Positions 28,223 to 37,219 of a stretch of DNA of 64,000 nt are shown one piece after another. The stretch spans positions 666,501-730,500 of the forward strand of contig NZ_CP131914.1 in NCBI RefSeq assembly GCF_040529045.1. Direction: 5' to 3'. Numbering within the stretch: position 1 is the stretch's first letter; each line of letters opens with the position of its first letter. The notes under the pieces are model-generated. The model saw only the letters and a program-made list of their open reading frames with translations. It was not told the origin of the DNA and searched no databases. The position numbers and the translations under genes are program-made. Source of the DNA: Xanthomonas indica. GTDB taxonomy: Bacteria; Pseudomonadota; Gammaproteobacteria; Xanthomonadales; Xanthomonadaceae.

Positions 28223-28735
28223 ATGCGCTGGTGCATGATGCTGGTGGCGGTGTTGTGTAGCGGCATGGTGTCGGCGGCCGAGCCCTTTCGCATGCAGAAC
28301 CTGATGCTGCTGCAGCCCGACGCGGTGATGCGCGAGCGTGCCGGGAACATCGAAGCGCTGGCGGCGTATGTGAAGGCGCTGAACGCCGCGGCGTCGCGCG
28401 AACTGGCGCGGGTCGGCACGCCCCGGCCTGCCGCCGGCTTCGTGGCGGTGGCCGTCCGCCCCGGCGGCCGTTCCAGGATCTGGCTGGATCTGGCACCCAC
28501 ACTTCCCGATGCGACGGCGACGACGCTGGTCACGGCACTGGAGCGGGTGCCGCCGTTCCAGGCCAAGGGCGGCGTGGTGGTGTTCGCGCTCAACGTCACC
28601 CTGTGGGACGCGCCGCCGACCGAGCGCCAAGGACCATCACCAGCGGCCTGGCAGCGTGTCGCCGAGGGCCAAGGGGCGCCGATGGAGATCGGCGACCTGG
28701 TCGATCGGGTCTGGCCCGCGAGTGCGGCGCACTGA
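28223..28735 (+). CDS. Small exported protein of unknown function
   Basis: The 170-residue product has a signal peptide (MRWCMMLVAVLCSGMVSAAE) and a mature domain without recognised motifs; it includes GFVAVAVRPGGRSRIWLDL and KGGVVVFALNVTLWDAP. AAGGAGG precedes ATG 28223, an ideal ribosome site. It may be co-transcribed with the small exported protein upstream. Function is unknown. Confidence 0.75.
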   Translation: MRWCMMLVAVLCSGMVSAAEPFRMQNLMLLQPDAVMRERAGNIEALAAYVKALNAAASRELARVGTPRPAAGFVAVAVRPGGRSRIWLDLAPTLPDATATTLVTALERVPPFQAKGGVVVFALNVTLWDAPPTERQGPSPAAWQRVAEGQGAPMEIGDLVDRVWPASAAH

Positions 28736-28940
28736 GGCCGCTGCGCGCCTTGGCTTGCATCCTGTTGGATGACAGATCCGTCCGCCGCGACGTCACCCTG
28801 ATGTGCATCGCCGCCGCTGTGTCCGCGGTTGCCTGGCGTGGTGGCTGCGGTAGGGTAGCGGCAGTGTGGCGGCCTGCGCGAGCGCGATGACTGCAGGCGG
28901 TCGTCACATGCACTTGGTCGTACCGGGCGGGAGGAACCCC

Positions 28941-29213
28941 ATGAACCAGACCCTCGTCGTGCTGTTCTTCTTCGCCACCGCACCGGTCGCGCTGATGCCC
29001 ACCGTCATCGCGCTGTTCACCCGCCACCGCTGGCGAAAGCGCATCGTGTTGATCAACTTGGCGCTGTGGACGCTGCTGTTCTTCGCCGCCAGGAGCTTCA
29101 CCCTGTACAACTCCAGCCGCTTCGAGTTGCCGACCCTGCTGGCGCTGGCGGTGTGGCTGGTGCTGCTGGGCATCGCGATCCGCGGCAACCCGGCGGCCAC
29201 CGACAAGCGCTAG
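28941..29213 (+). CDS. Small membrane protein resembling the superinfection-immunity family
   Basis: The 90-residue product has three hydrophobic segments and the pattern LMPTVIALFTRHRWRKRIVLINL followed by WTLLFF. A basic loop between helices in this form resembles the family named for T4 Imm, common in bacterial chromosomes where the role is mostly unknown. GGGAGGAACCCC precedes ATG 28941. No phage genes lie nearby, so immunity is not implied by context. The family call is tentative. Confidence 0.6.
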   Translation: MNQTLVVLFFFATAPVALMPTVIALFTRHRWRKRIVLINLALWTLLFFAARSFTLYNSSRFELPTLLALAVWLVLLGIAIRGNPAATDKR

Positions 29214-29278
29214 CGTCGGGCAACGCGGCACCTGTTCCGCTGAAGCGCGGCGGCCAGCGGCCATGTCGCAGTGGTAGG

Positions 29279-29518
29279 CACGAGGACGGCGCGCACAAGG
29301 TCAGCGCCGACCTGTACCAGAGGCTCACCGACGTCGGCTCCAGCATCGCCGGCGGCAGCCCGCCATACTGGGCCGGCGACGCCATGGGCAGCACCGCCTA
29401 CCGGGACCTGAAGCAGACGCCGAAGGTGCTGGCCGACACCATCACCACCGCCGCCAGCAATGCCGCCCACCTGGCGCGCCTGCTCAAGGCCAGTCCGTAC
29501 CCGCCGCCGCTGGCCTGA
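29279..29518 (+). pseudogene. Coding-like fragment without a start
   Basis: From 29279 to a stop at 29518 the plus frame reads like a real protein (SADLYQRLTDVGSSIAGG, YRDLKQTPKVLADTITTAASN) with G/C-biased third positions, but no plausible start or ribosome site precedes it; an ATG at 29262 is in another frame and stops at once. It may be the tail of a decayed gene or part of a gene shifted by a small deletion. The remaining gap, 29214-29602, shows nothing else. Confidence 0.35.
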
Positions 29519-29602
29519 GGCGGCCGCTGCGTCGCCGCGCCAATCGCTGGCGACCGCGTCGCTGCGGCTGCAACCCTGCGAAATCGCTGGTAAGGTCGCG
29601 CG

Positions 29603-30310
29603 ATGTCCGACCCGCATCCCGATTTCATCGAAGTGTTCGAGGGCGCCATGTCCCGCGAGGACTGCGCCGCCATCCTGCGCCGCCTGCGCGGCAGCACCCA
29701 GTTGCGGCCCGGCGAAGTCGGCAGCGGCGTGTTTCCCGAGCTCAAGCGCAGCCGCGACCTGCGCATCAGCGGCCTGGAACCGTGGCGCGACGTGGAACAA
29801 CGACTGCAGCAGGCCGTGTTCGGCGGGCTGCTGGGCTACCTGCGCAAGTACCCGCAGACCCTGATCTCGCCGCTGATGCTGCAGGTGCCGGGCGCTGACG
29901 GCCAGCCGCACCGGCTCGGTGCCGACGACTTCGCCCTGCTCGACGACGCGGCACTGTCCAACCTGGCGCGCACCTGCCTGCGCCCGGGCGCGATCAACCT
30001 GCAGTGGTACGAAGCCGGCGAGGGTGGCTATCCGTACTGGCACTGCGAACTGTATCCGCGCGATCCCGGCGCCGAGACCCTGCACCGGCACCTGTTGTGG
30101 ACCCTGTACCTCAACGACGATTTCGACGAGGGCGAGACCGAGTTCCTGTTCCAGCGCCGCAAGATCGCCCCGCGCGCCGGCAGCCTGCTGATCGCCCCCA
30201 CCGCCTTCACCCACACCCACCGCGGCAACCGCCCGCAACGCGGCGACAAGTTCATCGCCACCAGCTGGATCCTGTTCCAATCGGCCCAGGCGTTGTACGG
30301 CCGGGAGTAG
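29603..30310 (+). CDS. 2-oxoglutarate/Fe(II)-dependent oxygenase family protein
   Basis: The 235-residue product has the double-stranded beta-helix layout of 2OG oxygenases: NLQWYEAGEGGYPYWHCELYP (near 135-155) with a first metal ligand, LLWTLYLNDDFDEGETEF, and the distal His/Arg segment TAFTHTHRGNRPQ near residue 205. The fold matches the prolyl-4-hydroxylase-like group. The first ligand pair reads HCE rather than the common HxD, an acceptable variant that should be checked. Substrate is unknown. It is convergent with the radical SAM gene. Confidence 0.78.
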   Translation: MSDPHPDFIEVFEGAMSREDCAAILRRLRGSTQLRPGEVGSGVFPELKRSRDLRISGLEPWRDVEQRLQQAVFGGLLGYLRKYPQTLISPLMLQVPGADGQPHRLGADDFALLDDAALSNLARTCLRPGAINLQWYEAGEGGYPYWHCELYPRDPGAETLHRHLLWTLYLNDDFDEGETEFLFQRRKIAPRAGSLLIAPTAFTHTHRGNRPQRGDKFIATSWILFQSAQALYGRE

Positions 30311-30325
30311 GGATTCGTCGAAAGC

Positions 30326-30454
30326 AGGGATTGGGGATTTGAGATTCGGGATTCGCAAAAGCGGCGCGACGCTGCGGTCCGCCGCCATTGCAATTCAACC
30401 GCCAAGAAAGCCGCTCTTGCGAATCACCAATCCCGAATCCCCACTCCCCGCTCA
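30326..30454. repeat. G-rich GGGATT repeats and inverted repeat between convergent genes
   Basis: GGGATTGGGGATTTGAG-type sequence at 30326-30356 is mirrored by ATCCCGAATCCCCACTCC-type sequence at 30429-30448. Inside it, 30350-30365 (GATTCGCAAAAGCGGC) pairs with 30410-30425 (GCCGCTCTTGCGAATC), with one mismatch. The structure could act as a bidirectional terminator. A similar pair brackets 5789-6520. Confidence 0.6.
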
Positions 30455-31543
30455 AAACAACTCGCCCTGCGGCGACGGCGGGCGCGGCGGCAGCGGTTTG
30501 ACGAAGTGGCTGCAGTCCAGGCGGCGGCGCGGGGACTCGGCATAGCCCAGCCGCTTGTGCGCCAGGGCGAAGCGCCGCGCCAGCAGGTCGGCGTAGACGC
30601 CTTCGCCGCGCATGCGCTTGCCGAAGGTGCTGTCGTAGTCCTTGCCGCCGCGCAGTTGCTGCACCGTGCTCATCACGTGCGCGGCGCGATCGGGGTGGTG
30701 CGCCTGCAACCAGTCGCGGAACAGCGGCGCCACTTCGTGCGGCAGGCGCAGCAACACGTAGCCGGCGGACTCGGCGCCCGCCTCGCGGGCCGCTTCCAGC
30801 ACCGCTTCCAGCGCATGGTCGTTGATCCACGGGATCACCGGCGCCACCATCACCCCGACCGGCACCCCGGCGGCGTGCAGGGTGCGCATCGCCCGCAGCC
30901 GCGCGTGTGGCGCCGAGGCACGCGGCTCCAGCCTGGCCGACAGCCGCGCGTCCAGCGAGGTCACCGAGAAATGCACGCTGACCAGGTTGTCGCGGGCCAG
31001 CGGCGCCAGCAGGTCCAGGTCGCGCTCGACCAGCGCGTTCTTGGTGATCAGCGAGAACGGATGGCGGGTCTCGGCGAAGACCTCGATCAGGCGCCGGGTC
31101 AGCTGCAGCTTGCGCTCGATCGGCTGGTAGGCATCGGTGTTGATGCCCAGCGCGATCGGGCTGGGCACGTAGCCAGGCTTGGCCAGTTCGCGACGCAACA
31201 GCTCCGGGGCATTGGTCTTGGCGAACAGCCGCGTCTCGAAGTCCAGCCCCGGCGACAGGTTCAGATAGGCATGGCTGGGACGGGCGAAGCAGTAGCTGCA
31301 GCCGTGCTCGCAGCCGCGGTAGGGGTTCACCGATTGCGCGAACCCCACGTCCGGCGACTGGTTGCGGCTGATGATGCTGCGCGCGGTCTCCTCGCTCACC
31401 TGGGTGCGCAGGCGCGGGGCGGCGAATTCCTCGCTGTCGTCGGGGTGCCAGCCATCGTCCTCGGCCTGGCTGACGGTCCGTTCGAAGCGGCCGGGCAGGT
31501 GGCTGCCGGCGCCGCGGCCCTTGATGGCAGTGCTCATCGGCAT
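30452..31543 (-). CDS. PA0069-family radical SAM protein
   Basis: The 363-residue product contains the radical SAM cluster motif CEHGCSYCFAR near residue 80, within NPYRGCEHGCSYCFARPSHAYL, the typical run of the PA0069/SplB-related family. It continues with LGINTDAYQPIE and FSLITKNALVERDLDLL. These proteins bind a 4Fe-4S cluster and S-adenosylmethionine; the reaction of this family is not well defined. Two ATGs (31543 and 31537) are equally plausible. It is monocistronic. Confidence 0.88.
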   Translation of the reverse strand: MPMSTAIKGRGAGSHLPGRFERTVSQAEDDGWHPDDSEEFAAPRLRTQVSEETARSIISRNQSPDVGFAQSVNPYRGCEHGCSYCFARPSHAYLNLSPGLDFETRLFAKTNAPELLRRELAKPGYVPSPIALGINTDAYQPIERKLQLTRRLIEVFAETRHPFSLITKNALVERDLDLLAPLARDNLVSVHFSVTSLDARLSARLEPRASAPHARLRAMRTLHAAGVPVGVMVAPVIPWINDHALEAVLEAAREAGAESAGYVLLRLPHEVAPLFRDWLQAHHPDRAAHVMSTVQQLRGGKDYDSTFGKRMRGEGVYADLLARRFALAHKRLGYAESPRRRLDCSHFVKPLPPRPPSPQGELF

Positions 31544-31927
31544 AGGCTACGCGCCGGGCGTCTCGGCGGATGCGACGGTGCCTGCCGCCGCGCTGAATCT
31601 TTCAGGCCGACGCCTGCGGCACGGCCACCTTCGTCCCGTGCGCAGGATTGGCGCGCTGTCAGCGCAGCAGGTCGACGCTCAGGGTGACCCGGCCGAGATG
31701 ATGCCGCGCTTTGCCGGGGCCGATCCCCACTCGCTCGCGAACAGGTCCCCACGGGTGTCACGCGGCTGCCGCGAGCAGGTGTCATACACCATGCAGCGCC
31801 ATGTCGGTTCGCGGCGCCGGTGGCCAGCAGCAAGACAGGCGGCCTCCGCGTCGCGCAGGCCGACCGCGCCATCCCGCGCCGGCATCGCCTTCGCCGCAAT
31901 CTCCGCGCCACCCTCTAGAATCCGCCG
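31544..31927. other. 384-bp gap without a recognised gene
   Basis: This stretch separates the radical SAM gene from the divergent cardiolipin synthase gene. A minus-strand frame of about 68 codons ending at 31679 is open, but it lacks a ribosome site and family signature. Both promoters probably lie here. No clear operator was seen. Confidence 0.5.
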
Positions 31928-33400
31928 ATGCTCGTGATCGCGACTCTGCAGAACACCTGGGACCGGCTGACCGGTATCCCGCACATCGGCGCCTACCTCA
32001 CCGCCGCCTACCTGCTGTACATCCTGTGGCTGAGCGGCTGGATCGTGCTGCAGAAGCGCGAGCCGGCGGCGACGCTGAGCTGGGTGCTGTCGCTGGCCGC
32101 CCTGCCTTACCTCGGCTTCGTCATCTACTACCTGCTGGGCCCGCAGAAGGTGAAGCGGCAGCGCCTGCGCCGCGGCCGCTCGCGCTCGGGCATGGAGCAC
32201 TACAGCAGCGTCTGCCCGCCGGACGCCGACTGCACCGAGCTGGCCAAGATCGCCCAGGCCACCACCGGCCTGGCGCCGAGCTCGGCCACCGCGGTGCAGT
32301 GGCTGGTCGACGGCGCGGCCACCTACGAGGCGATCGTGCGCGACATCGGTGCCGCCCAGCACCACGTGCACCTGGAGTACTACATCTTCAATCCCGACCG
32401 CACCGGCACGCGCATCCGCGACGCGCTGGTCGAGCGCGCCCGTGCCGGCGTGCGGGTGCGCCTGCTGCTGGATGCGGTCGGCTCCTCGCAGGTACGCAAG
32501 CGCTTCCTGCGGCCGCTGCTGGAGGCCGGCGCCGAGGTGGCCTGGTTCCATCCCACCCAGCTGCTGCGGCCGTTCAAGTTCAAGCGGCCCTGGGTCAACC
32601 TGCGCACCCACCGCAAGATCGTGGTGATCGACGGCCGCATCGCCTTCACCGGCGGCATCAACGTCACCGACGAGGAGAACGAGGCGCTGCGCGCCGATGC
32701 CTACCGCGACCTGCACCTGCGCTGCGAGGGCCACGTGGTGCGCAGCCTGCAGCTGGTGTTCGTGGAAGACTGGCTGTACGCCACCCGCCAGGGCCGCGAC
32801 GCCTTCGACATGGCGCGGATCTGGCCCAACGACATGCCCAGCCGCGATGCCGGCAGCATCCAGGCACAGGTACTGGTGTCGGGACCGGATTCGTCGTGGG
32901 AGAGCATCCACCGCCTGCAGGTCGCCGCGATCTACGAGGCACAGCGCCGGGTCTGGCTGGTCACGCCGTACTTCGTGCCGGGCGAGGCCGCGCGCATGGC
33001 GCTGACCTCGGCCGCGCTGGGCGGGCTGGACGTGCGCCTGCTGGTGCCCAAGCGCAGCGACTCGCGGCTGGTGACGCTGGCCGCGCGCTCGTACTTCGAC
33101 GAACTGCTGCAGGCCGGCGTGCGGATCTACGAATACGGCCCGCGCATGCTGCACACCAAGGCATTGATCACCGACGAGGACCTGTGCCTGGTCGGCAGCG
33201 CCAACTTCGACAACCGCAGTTTCCGGCTCAATTTCGAGGTCGCCACGCTGTTCCGCGACCACGGGCTGACCCGGCAGCTGGCCGAGCTGCTGGAAGGCGA
33301 GATGGCCGATGCGGTGCGTGTGCGCGACGACCGCAAGCGCTCGCTGTGGCGCTATCGGCTGCCGGAGGCAGTGGCGCGGCTCACCTCGCCGCTGCTGTAG
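31928..33400 (+). CDS. cls: Cardiolipin synthase (phospholipase D family)
   Basis: The 490-residue product has two N-terminal transmembrane helices (about 20-75) and two HKD phospholipase D motifs: HRKIVVIDG with GGINVTD near residue 225, and HTKALITDEDLCLVGSANFD near residue 410. This is the standard bacterial ClsA layout. It condenses phosphatidylglycerol to cardiolipin at the inner membrane. It is followed at 102 bp by a small membrane protein gene. Confidence 0.94.
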   Translation: MLVIATLQNTWDRLTGIPHIGAYLTAAYLLYILWLSGWIVLQKREPAATLSWVLSLAALPYLGFVIYYLLGPQKVKRQRLRRGRSRSGMEHYSSVCPPDADCTELAKIAQATTGLAPSSATAVQWLVDGAATYEAIVRDIGAAQHHVHLEYYIFNPDRTGTRIRDALVERARAGVRVRLLLDAVGSSQVRKRFLRPLLEAGAEVAWFHPTQLLRPFKFKRPWVNLRTHRKIVVIDGRIAFTGGINVTDEENEALRADAYRDLHLRCEGHVVRSLQLVFVEDWLYATRQGRDAFDMARIWPNDMPSRDAGSIQAQVLVSGPDSSWESIHRLQVAAIYEAQRRVWLVTPYFVPGEAARMALTSAALGGLDVRLLVPKRSDSRLVTLAARSYFDELLQAGVRIYEYGPRMLHTKALITDEDLCLVGSANFDNRSFRLNFEVATLFRDHGLTRQLAELLEGEMADAVRVRDDRKRSLWRYRLPEAVARLTSPLL

Positions 33401-33501
33401 TCGCGGCGCCCCGGCGGCCGGGCCACCCGCACCGGCCGTGGCGCCACGTGGAACCGGCACGCCCGGCGGCGCTACACTGCGCCATCCTTGGGGAGATCGT
33501 C

Positions 33502-33768
33502 ATGTACTGGCTCTTTCTGCCGCTTGCGCTGGGTGCTTTCGTTCTGGCGTTCACGACGCCGCACATGTGGTTGCTGGTGGTGAGCCTGCTGGCCGCGCTG
33601 GCCTTTCTGCTGGCCTGGGCGCGCGGCTGGTACGTGGCCAAGATCGGCGACGCCAGCCAGCGCGATGCGATGCCGATGATCGACCCGGCCGAGCTGCGCC
33701 GGCTGCGCGAGCAGGCCGAGGCGCGCCGCGCCGCGGCCGCCGCCAGCGACGACGCCGCGGCGCCGTAA
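33502..33768 (+). CDS. Small two-helix membrane protein
   Basis: The 88-residue product has two hydrophobic helices (about 2-20 and 22-42), followed by a charged tail ([19 protein letters not shown]) that may form a short coiled coil. GGGGAGATCGTC precedes the ATG at 33502. The position between cls and pdxJ with a 13-bp gap to pdxJ suggests co-transcription with pdxJ. Function is unknown. Confidence 0.8.
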   Translation: MYWLFLPLALGAFVLAFTTPHMWLLVVSLLAALAFLLAWARGWYVAKIGDASQRDAMPMIDPAELRRLREQAEARRAAAAASDDAAAP

Positions 33769-33781
33769 CGGCACGCCGGCA

Positions 33782-34534
33782 ATGACCAAGCTCAGCGTCA
33801 ACGTCAACAAGATCGCGGTGCTGCGCAATTCGCGCGGCGGCGACCTGCCCAGCGTGCTCGAGGCCGCGCGCGCCTGCCTGGATGCCGGCGCGCACGGCAT
33901 CACCGTGCACCCGCGGCCGGACCGCCGTCACATCCATGCCGAAGACGTGCTGGCGCTGGCCGAGCTGACCCGCGACCGCGGCGTCGAATTCAACATCGAG
34001 GGCAACCCGTTCGCACCGCCGCGGACCGGTTATCCCGGGTTGATCGCCCTGTGCGCGCAGGCCCGCCCGGCGCAGGCGACCCTGGTGCCCGACGGCGACG
34101 GCCAGCTCACCTCCGACCACGGCTTCGACTTCGGCCGCGACAGTGCGCGCCTGCGCCCACTGATCGCCGAACTGAAGGCGCTGGGCTGCCGGATCAGCCT
34201 GTTCGTCGATGCCGACAACCCCGAGCTGGCGGTGGCGGCCGAACTGGGTGCCGACCGCATCGAGCTCTATACCGGCCCCTATGCGGCCGCATGGGAGCGG
34301 GGCGACAGCGCCGCGGCGGCGCCGTTCGCGGCCGCCGCACGCCGCGCGCAGGCGGCCGGCCTGGACGTCAACGCCGGCCACGATCTGGCCCAGGCCAATC
34401 TCGGCGCGTTCCTGGCGAACGTGCCGCAGGTGCTGGAGGTCTCGATCGGCCACGCGCTGATCGGCGAGGCGCTGTACGCCGGGCTCGACGCCACGGTGAA
34501 GGCCTATCTGGCGGTGCTGGCCGGCGCACGCTGA
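33782..34534 (+). CDS. pdxJ: Pyridoxine 5'-phosphate synthase
   Basis: The 250-residue product matches Pdx[21 protein letters not shown], the active-site segment [16 protein letters not shown] with catalytic His and Arg, FNIEGNP, CTL-equivalent ATLVPD, and the C-terminal [17 protein letters not shown]. It condenses 1-deoxyxylulose 5-phosphate and aminoacetone phosphate to pyridoxine phosphate in vitamin B6 synthesis. Placement next to the tonB-exb genes is a recognised xanthomonad arrangement. Confidence 0.96.
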   Translation: MTKLSVNVNKIAVLRNSRGGDLPSVLEAARACLDAGAHGITVHPRPDRRHIHAEDVLALAELTRDRGVEFNIEGNPFAPPRTGYPGLIALCAQARPAQATLVPDGDGQLTSDHGFDFGRDSARLRPLIAELKALGCRISLFVDADNPELAVAAELGADRIELYTGPYAAAWERGDSAAAAPFAAAARRAQAAGLDVNAGHDLAQANLGAFLANVPQVLEVSIGHALIGEALYAGLDATVKAYLAVLAGAR

Positions 34535-34694
34535 GCCAAACAAACTCTGCGAGGCAGGCGCCGCTCTGGAGCAAGGCGCGCTTTGCTGGCGCAGCGATCG
34601 CCGTCCGCAGGGCTGTCGCGCTCAGCGCAAGCTGGCCATGGTGCGTCTTGCGCTGCCGCCCTCAAACCGGAACGACGAGCGGCGCACGACGTGC

Positions 34695-34718
34695 ACGACG
34701 CCACCTTTCGGTGGCGTC
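34695..34718. terminator. Hairpin between pdxJ and the extra exbD
   Basis: CGACGCCACC and GGTGGCGTCG pair perfectly around a TTTC loop. The two genes are convergent here, so it may terminate both, though no T tract follows. Confidence 0.6.
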
Positions 34719-34746
34719 GCTACATGGCGGCCCGGCGGGCCGCCGC

Positions 34747-35154
34747 TTACTGCACGAAGCCGATGCGCTGCACGTCGGCGTTCTTCGCCGCCGCCAGCAC
34801 CTTGGCCATGGCGTCGTAGTCGGCATCCGGGCTGGCATCGATGCGCAGCTCGGGCGGATTGCCGGCGGCTTGCGCCATCGCCTGCTGCAGGCGCGGCTGC
34901 AACTCGCGCAACGGCAGGGGGGAGGCATTCCAGAACAACTGGCCGCTGGCATCCAGGCGCAACTGGATCGGGTCCGGTGGCGGCAAGGGCCTGGACATTG
35001 CCGGCGTGCGCTGCGGCAGGTCCATGGTGATCGTCCGCGTCAGCATCGGCGCGGTGACGATGAAAATGATCAACAGCACCAGCATCACATCGACCAGCGG
35101 AGTGACATTGATCTCCGCCAGCGGTCCCCGAGTCCCTGCAGCACTGAACGCCAT
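34747..35154 (-). CDS. Third ExbD-family energy transducer
   Basis: The 135-residue product has one N-terminal membrane helix with the essential Asp ([23 protein letters not shown]) and a periplasmic domain ending IGFVQ. It closely parallels ExbD2 next door (MAFS start, [31 protein letters not shown]), indicating duplication. An AGGAGG ribosome site precedes ATG 35154. A terminator after exbD2 at 35396-35425 separates it from the tonB operon, so it has its own promoter in the 321-bp gap. Its partner could be the same ExbB or another. Confidence 0.9.
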   Translation of the reverse strand: MAFSAAGTRGPLAEINVTPLVDVMLVLLIIFIVTAPMLTRTITMDLPQRTPAMSRPLPPPDPIQLRLDASGQLFWNASPLPLRELQPRLQQAMAQAAGNPPELRIDASPDADYDAMAKVLAAAKNADVQRIGFVQ

Positions 35155-35395
35155 GGCCAGCCTCCTGTGGGTGTGGTGTCGCGCCACCAGCCTACACCTG
35201 GGCCGCGGCGATGTGCGAGTGGGCGGCCAAGGATGGTGCGGGCATGCGGACTTGGCCCAGGCGGCGGACACGCAGGCGGCAGGGTGCACGGGACGCGCGT
35301 GTCCGGACCATTCGGCTGCATGTCGCGTCAGCGCATCCGGCCGCGGACCGGGCCTGCCTGGCGAACGGGCAGGGGAGGGGCTTCCGTCCGCGCAT

Positions 35396-35425
35396 AAAAA
35401 AACGCCACCGTTGCCGGTGGCGTTT
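35396..35425 (-). terminator. Rho-independent terminator of the tonB operon
   Basis: On the minus strand ACGCCACCGG and CGGTGGCGT-type arms pair around a short loop, followed by seven T residues, about 50 bp after the exbD2 stop. The remaining gap 35155-35395 shows no gene and should contain the promoter of the extra exbD. Confidence 0.88.
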
Positions 35426-35475
35426 GCAGTCGCGTCATGACTGAGGTGTTGCGGTGAAACGGATTGCGTTGAAGC

Positions 35476-35889
35476 TTATTGCTGCACGAAGCCGATCTTC
35501 TTCATGTCCGAGTTCTTGGCGGCGGCCAGCACCTTGGCCATCACTTCGTACTCGGAATCCGGATTGGCATCGATGCGCAGTTCCGGCTGGTTGGTCGGAT
35601 CGCGCTGGACTTCGTTTTCCATCATCTGCGGGAGCGCACTCACCGCCACCGGGCTGTTGTTCCAGAACACCTGGTTCGACGCATCGATCCGCAGATCGAT
35701 CGGCGGCGGCGGATCGCGCAACTGCGGCGGCGGGTTGATGACCCGCTGCGGCAGATCCACGTCGATCGGGTACGTCATGATCGGCGCGGTCACGATGAAG
35801 ATGATCAACAGCACCAGCATCACGTCGACCAGCGGCGTGACGTTGATGTCGGCCATGGGACCACGGCCGCCTCCTGAGCTGAACGCCAT
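35476..35889 (-). CDS. exbD2: ExbD2 biopolymer transport protein
   Basis: The 137-residue product has a single membrane helix ([22 protein letters not shown], with the proton-path Asp near residue 24) and a periplasmic domain rich in Pro ([14 protein letters not shown]) ending KKIGFVQQ. With ExbB and ExbD1 it forms the proton-driven motor that energises TonB. The ATG starts 3 bp after the exbD1 stop, so the two are tightly coupled. Confidence 0.93.
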   Translation of the reverse strand: MAFSSGGGRGPMADINVTPLVDVMLVLLIIFIVTAPIMTYPIDVDLPQRVINPPPQLRDPPPPIDLRIDASNQVFWNNSPVAVSALPQMMENEVQRDPTNQPELRIDANPDSEYEVMAKVLAAAKNSDMKKIGFVQQ

Positions 35890-35892
35890 GGC

Positions 35893-36318
35893 TCAGTTCC
35901 CCTTCTCTTTGGTCGCAACGAAGCCGACGTCCAGCATGCCCTGACTCTGCGCGATCTTGGTGATCTCGTTGATCGTGCGCATCTTGGTGGTGCGGTCGCC
36001 ACGCAGGTTGAGCGGCGGCTGCGGGGTCTGCTGTGCGGCGGTCGAGAAGCGCGACTCCAGGGCTTCCTTGGAGATCGGCTCATCGTTCCAGTACAGCGAC
36101 CCATCTTCCTTGACCGCCAGCGTGATCGGATTCGAACGCTTGTCGTCCTTGTCCGGATCCTGCTTCAAGTTGGCTTGGGGCAGTTCCACCTTGACCTTGT
36201 GGGACATCAGCGGTGCCGTGATGATGAAGATGATCAGCAGCACCAGCATCACGTCCACGAGGGGCGTGACGTTGATGTCGGCCATGGGGCCGCCGCTGTT
36301 ACCACTACTGAAAGCCAT
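35893..36318 (-). CDS. exbD1: ExbD1 biopolymer transport protein
   Basis: The 141-residue product has the same helix ([18 protein letters not shown]) with conserved Asp, then a periplasmic domain including LKQDPDKDDKRSNPITLAV and ending KEKGN. It is less like the other two ExbD copies in its second half. It lies 40 bp after exbB. In xanthomonads tonB, exbB and exbD1 are described as required for iron uptake while exbD2 has a special role in host interaction (family knowledge). Confidence 0.94.
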   Translation of the reverse strand: MAFSSGNSGGPMADINVTPLVDVMLVLLIIFIITAPLMSHKVKVELPQANLKQDPDKDDKRSNPITLAVKEDGSLYWNDEPISKEALESRFSTAAQQTPQPPLNLRGDRTTKMRTINEITKIAQSQGMLDVGFVATKEKGN

Positions 36319-36358
36319 AACGGGCTCCGTTAACGTTGCGTGGACGACTTAGCCGGGA

Positions 36359-37123
36359 TCAGCGAACGCGCGAACCGGTGGCGAAGAAGTCGTGCAGGTC
36401 GTGAGCGAAGGTGTCGAACTTGGCGATCACCGAGCTGTTGACCTTGCTGAAGAAGTTGAAGGCGAACACGGCCGGGATCGCGACGAACAGACCGATCGCG
36501 GTCATGATCAGCGCTTCACCGACCGGGCCGGCCACGGCGTCGATCGAGGCGGAGCCGGTGGCACCGATCTTGATCAGCGCGCCGTAGATGCCCCACACGG
36601 TACCCAGCAGACCGACGAACGGCGCGGTCGCACCGACGGTCGCCAGCAGGGTCATGCCCGACTGCAGCTTGGTGCTTTCGCGGGTCACGGCCTGACGCAG
36701 GGCGCGGTCAACGAACTCCGAACGGCTCAGGGTCTCGCCCAGGCCGGTGCCGGTGCCGGCTTCGGCGCGCTGGTGGTGCGCAGCGGCCTGCGCGGCGTCC
36801 AGGGCGATCTTCGAGAACGGCTCGGAAGCCGGCTGCTCTTCCATCGCACGGATGGCGTCCTGCGCGTTCGGGGTATCCCAGAACAGGCTGGTGACGCGGT
36901 CGGCCTGGCTCTTCAGGCGCGTGGCGCGGAAGATGTTGATGATCGTCCAGTACCAGGACGAGGCGGACATGATGATCAGGGTGATGAGCACCACCCAGGA
37001 GACGGCGAAGTCACCCGGCTTGGAGGTCATTTCGGTGATCAGGTGCTCGAAGCCCATCTGCGACAGGGCGTTCGATGCGTTGTTGCCCCCCGCAGCAGCG
37101 GCGATGAAAATTTCCTGCAGCAT
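36359..37123 (-). CDS. exbB: ExbB motor protein (MotA/TolQ/ExbB family)
   Basis: The 254-residue product has a first membrane helix near 40-60 (WVVLITLIIMSASSWYW), a long cytoplasmic loop, and two helices at about 150-220 (LLATVGATAPFVGLLGTVWGIYGAL and ALIMTAIGLFVAIPAVFAFNFF), the family signature. It forms the pentameric proton channel for TonB. It lies 96 bp after tonB in the same direction. Confidence 0.95.
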   Translation of the reverse strand: MLQEIFIAAAAGGNNASNALSQMGFEHLITEMTSKPGDFAVSWVVLITLIIMSASSWYWTIINIFRATRLKSQADRVTSLFWDTPNAQDAIRAMEEQPASEPFSKIALDAAQAAAHHQRAEAGTGTGLGETLSRSEFVDRALRQAVTRESTKLQSGMTLLATVGATAPFVGLLGTVWGIYGALIKIGATGSASIDAVAGPVGEALIMTAIGLFVAIPAVFAFNFFSKVNSSVIAKFDTFAHDLHDFFATGSRVR

Positions 37124-37219
37124 GACGCTTACCTTTGTTGTGTGTGGTGGTGATGAGGGTGGTGCAAAGAGTAGACAGGCCGTGCGGACCGGCGGTGCGC
37201 CGGCCCGCGAACCCTTGTA

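Noticed and set aside
31679-31882. A 68-codon minus-strand gene upstream of cls
   Set aside because: No ribosome site, no family match, and part of the sequence is probably promoter; too weak to report as a gene.
33441-33455. CGCCACGTGGAACC, a parS-like sequence downstream of cls
   Set aside because: Only the right half matches; the left arm differs at three or more positions, unlike the three true sites.
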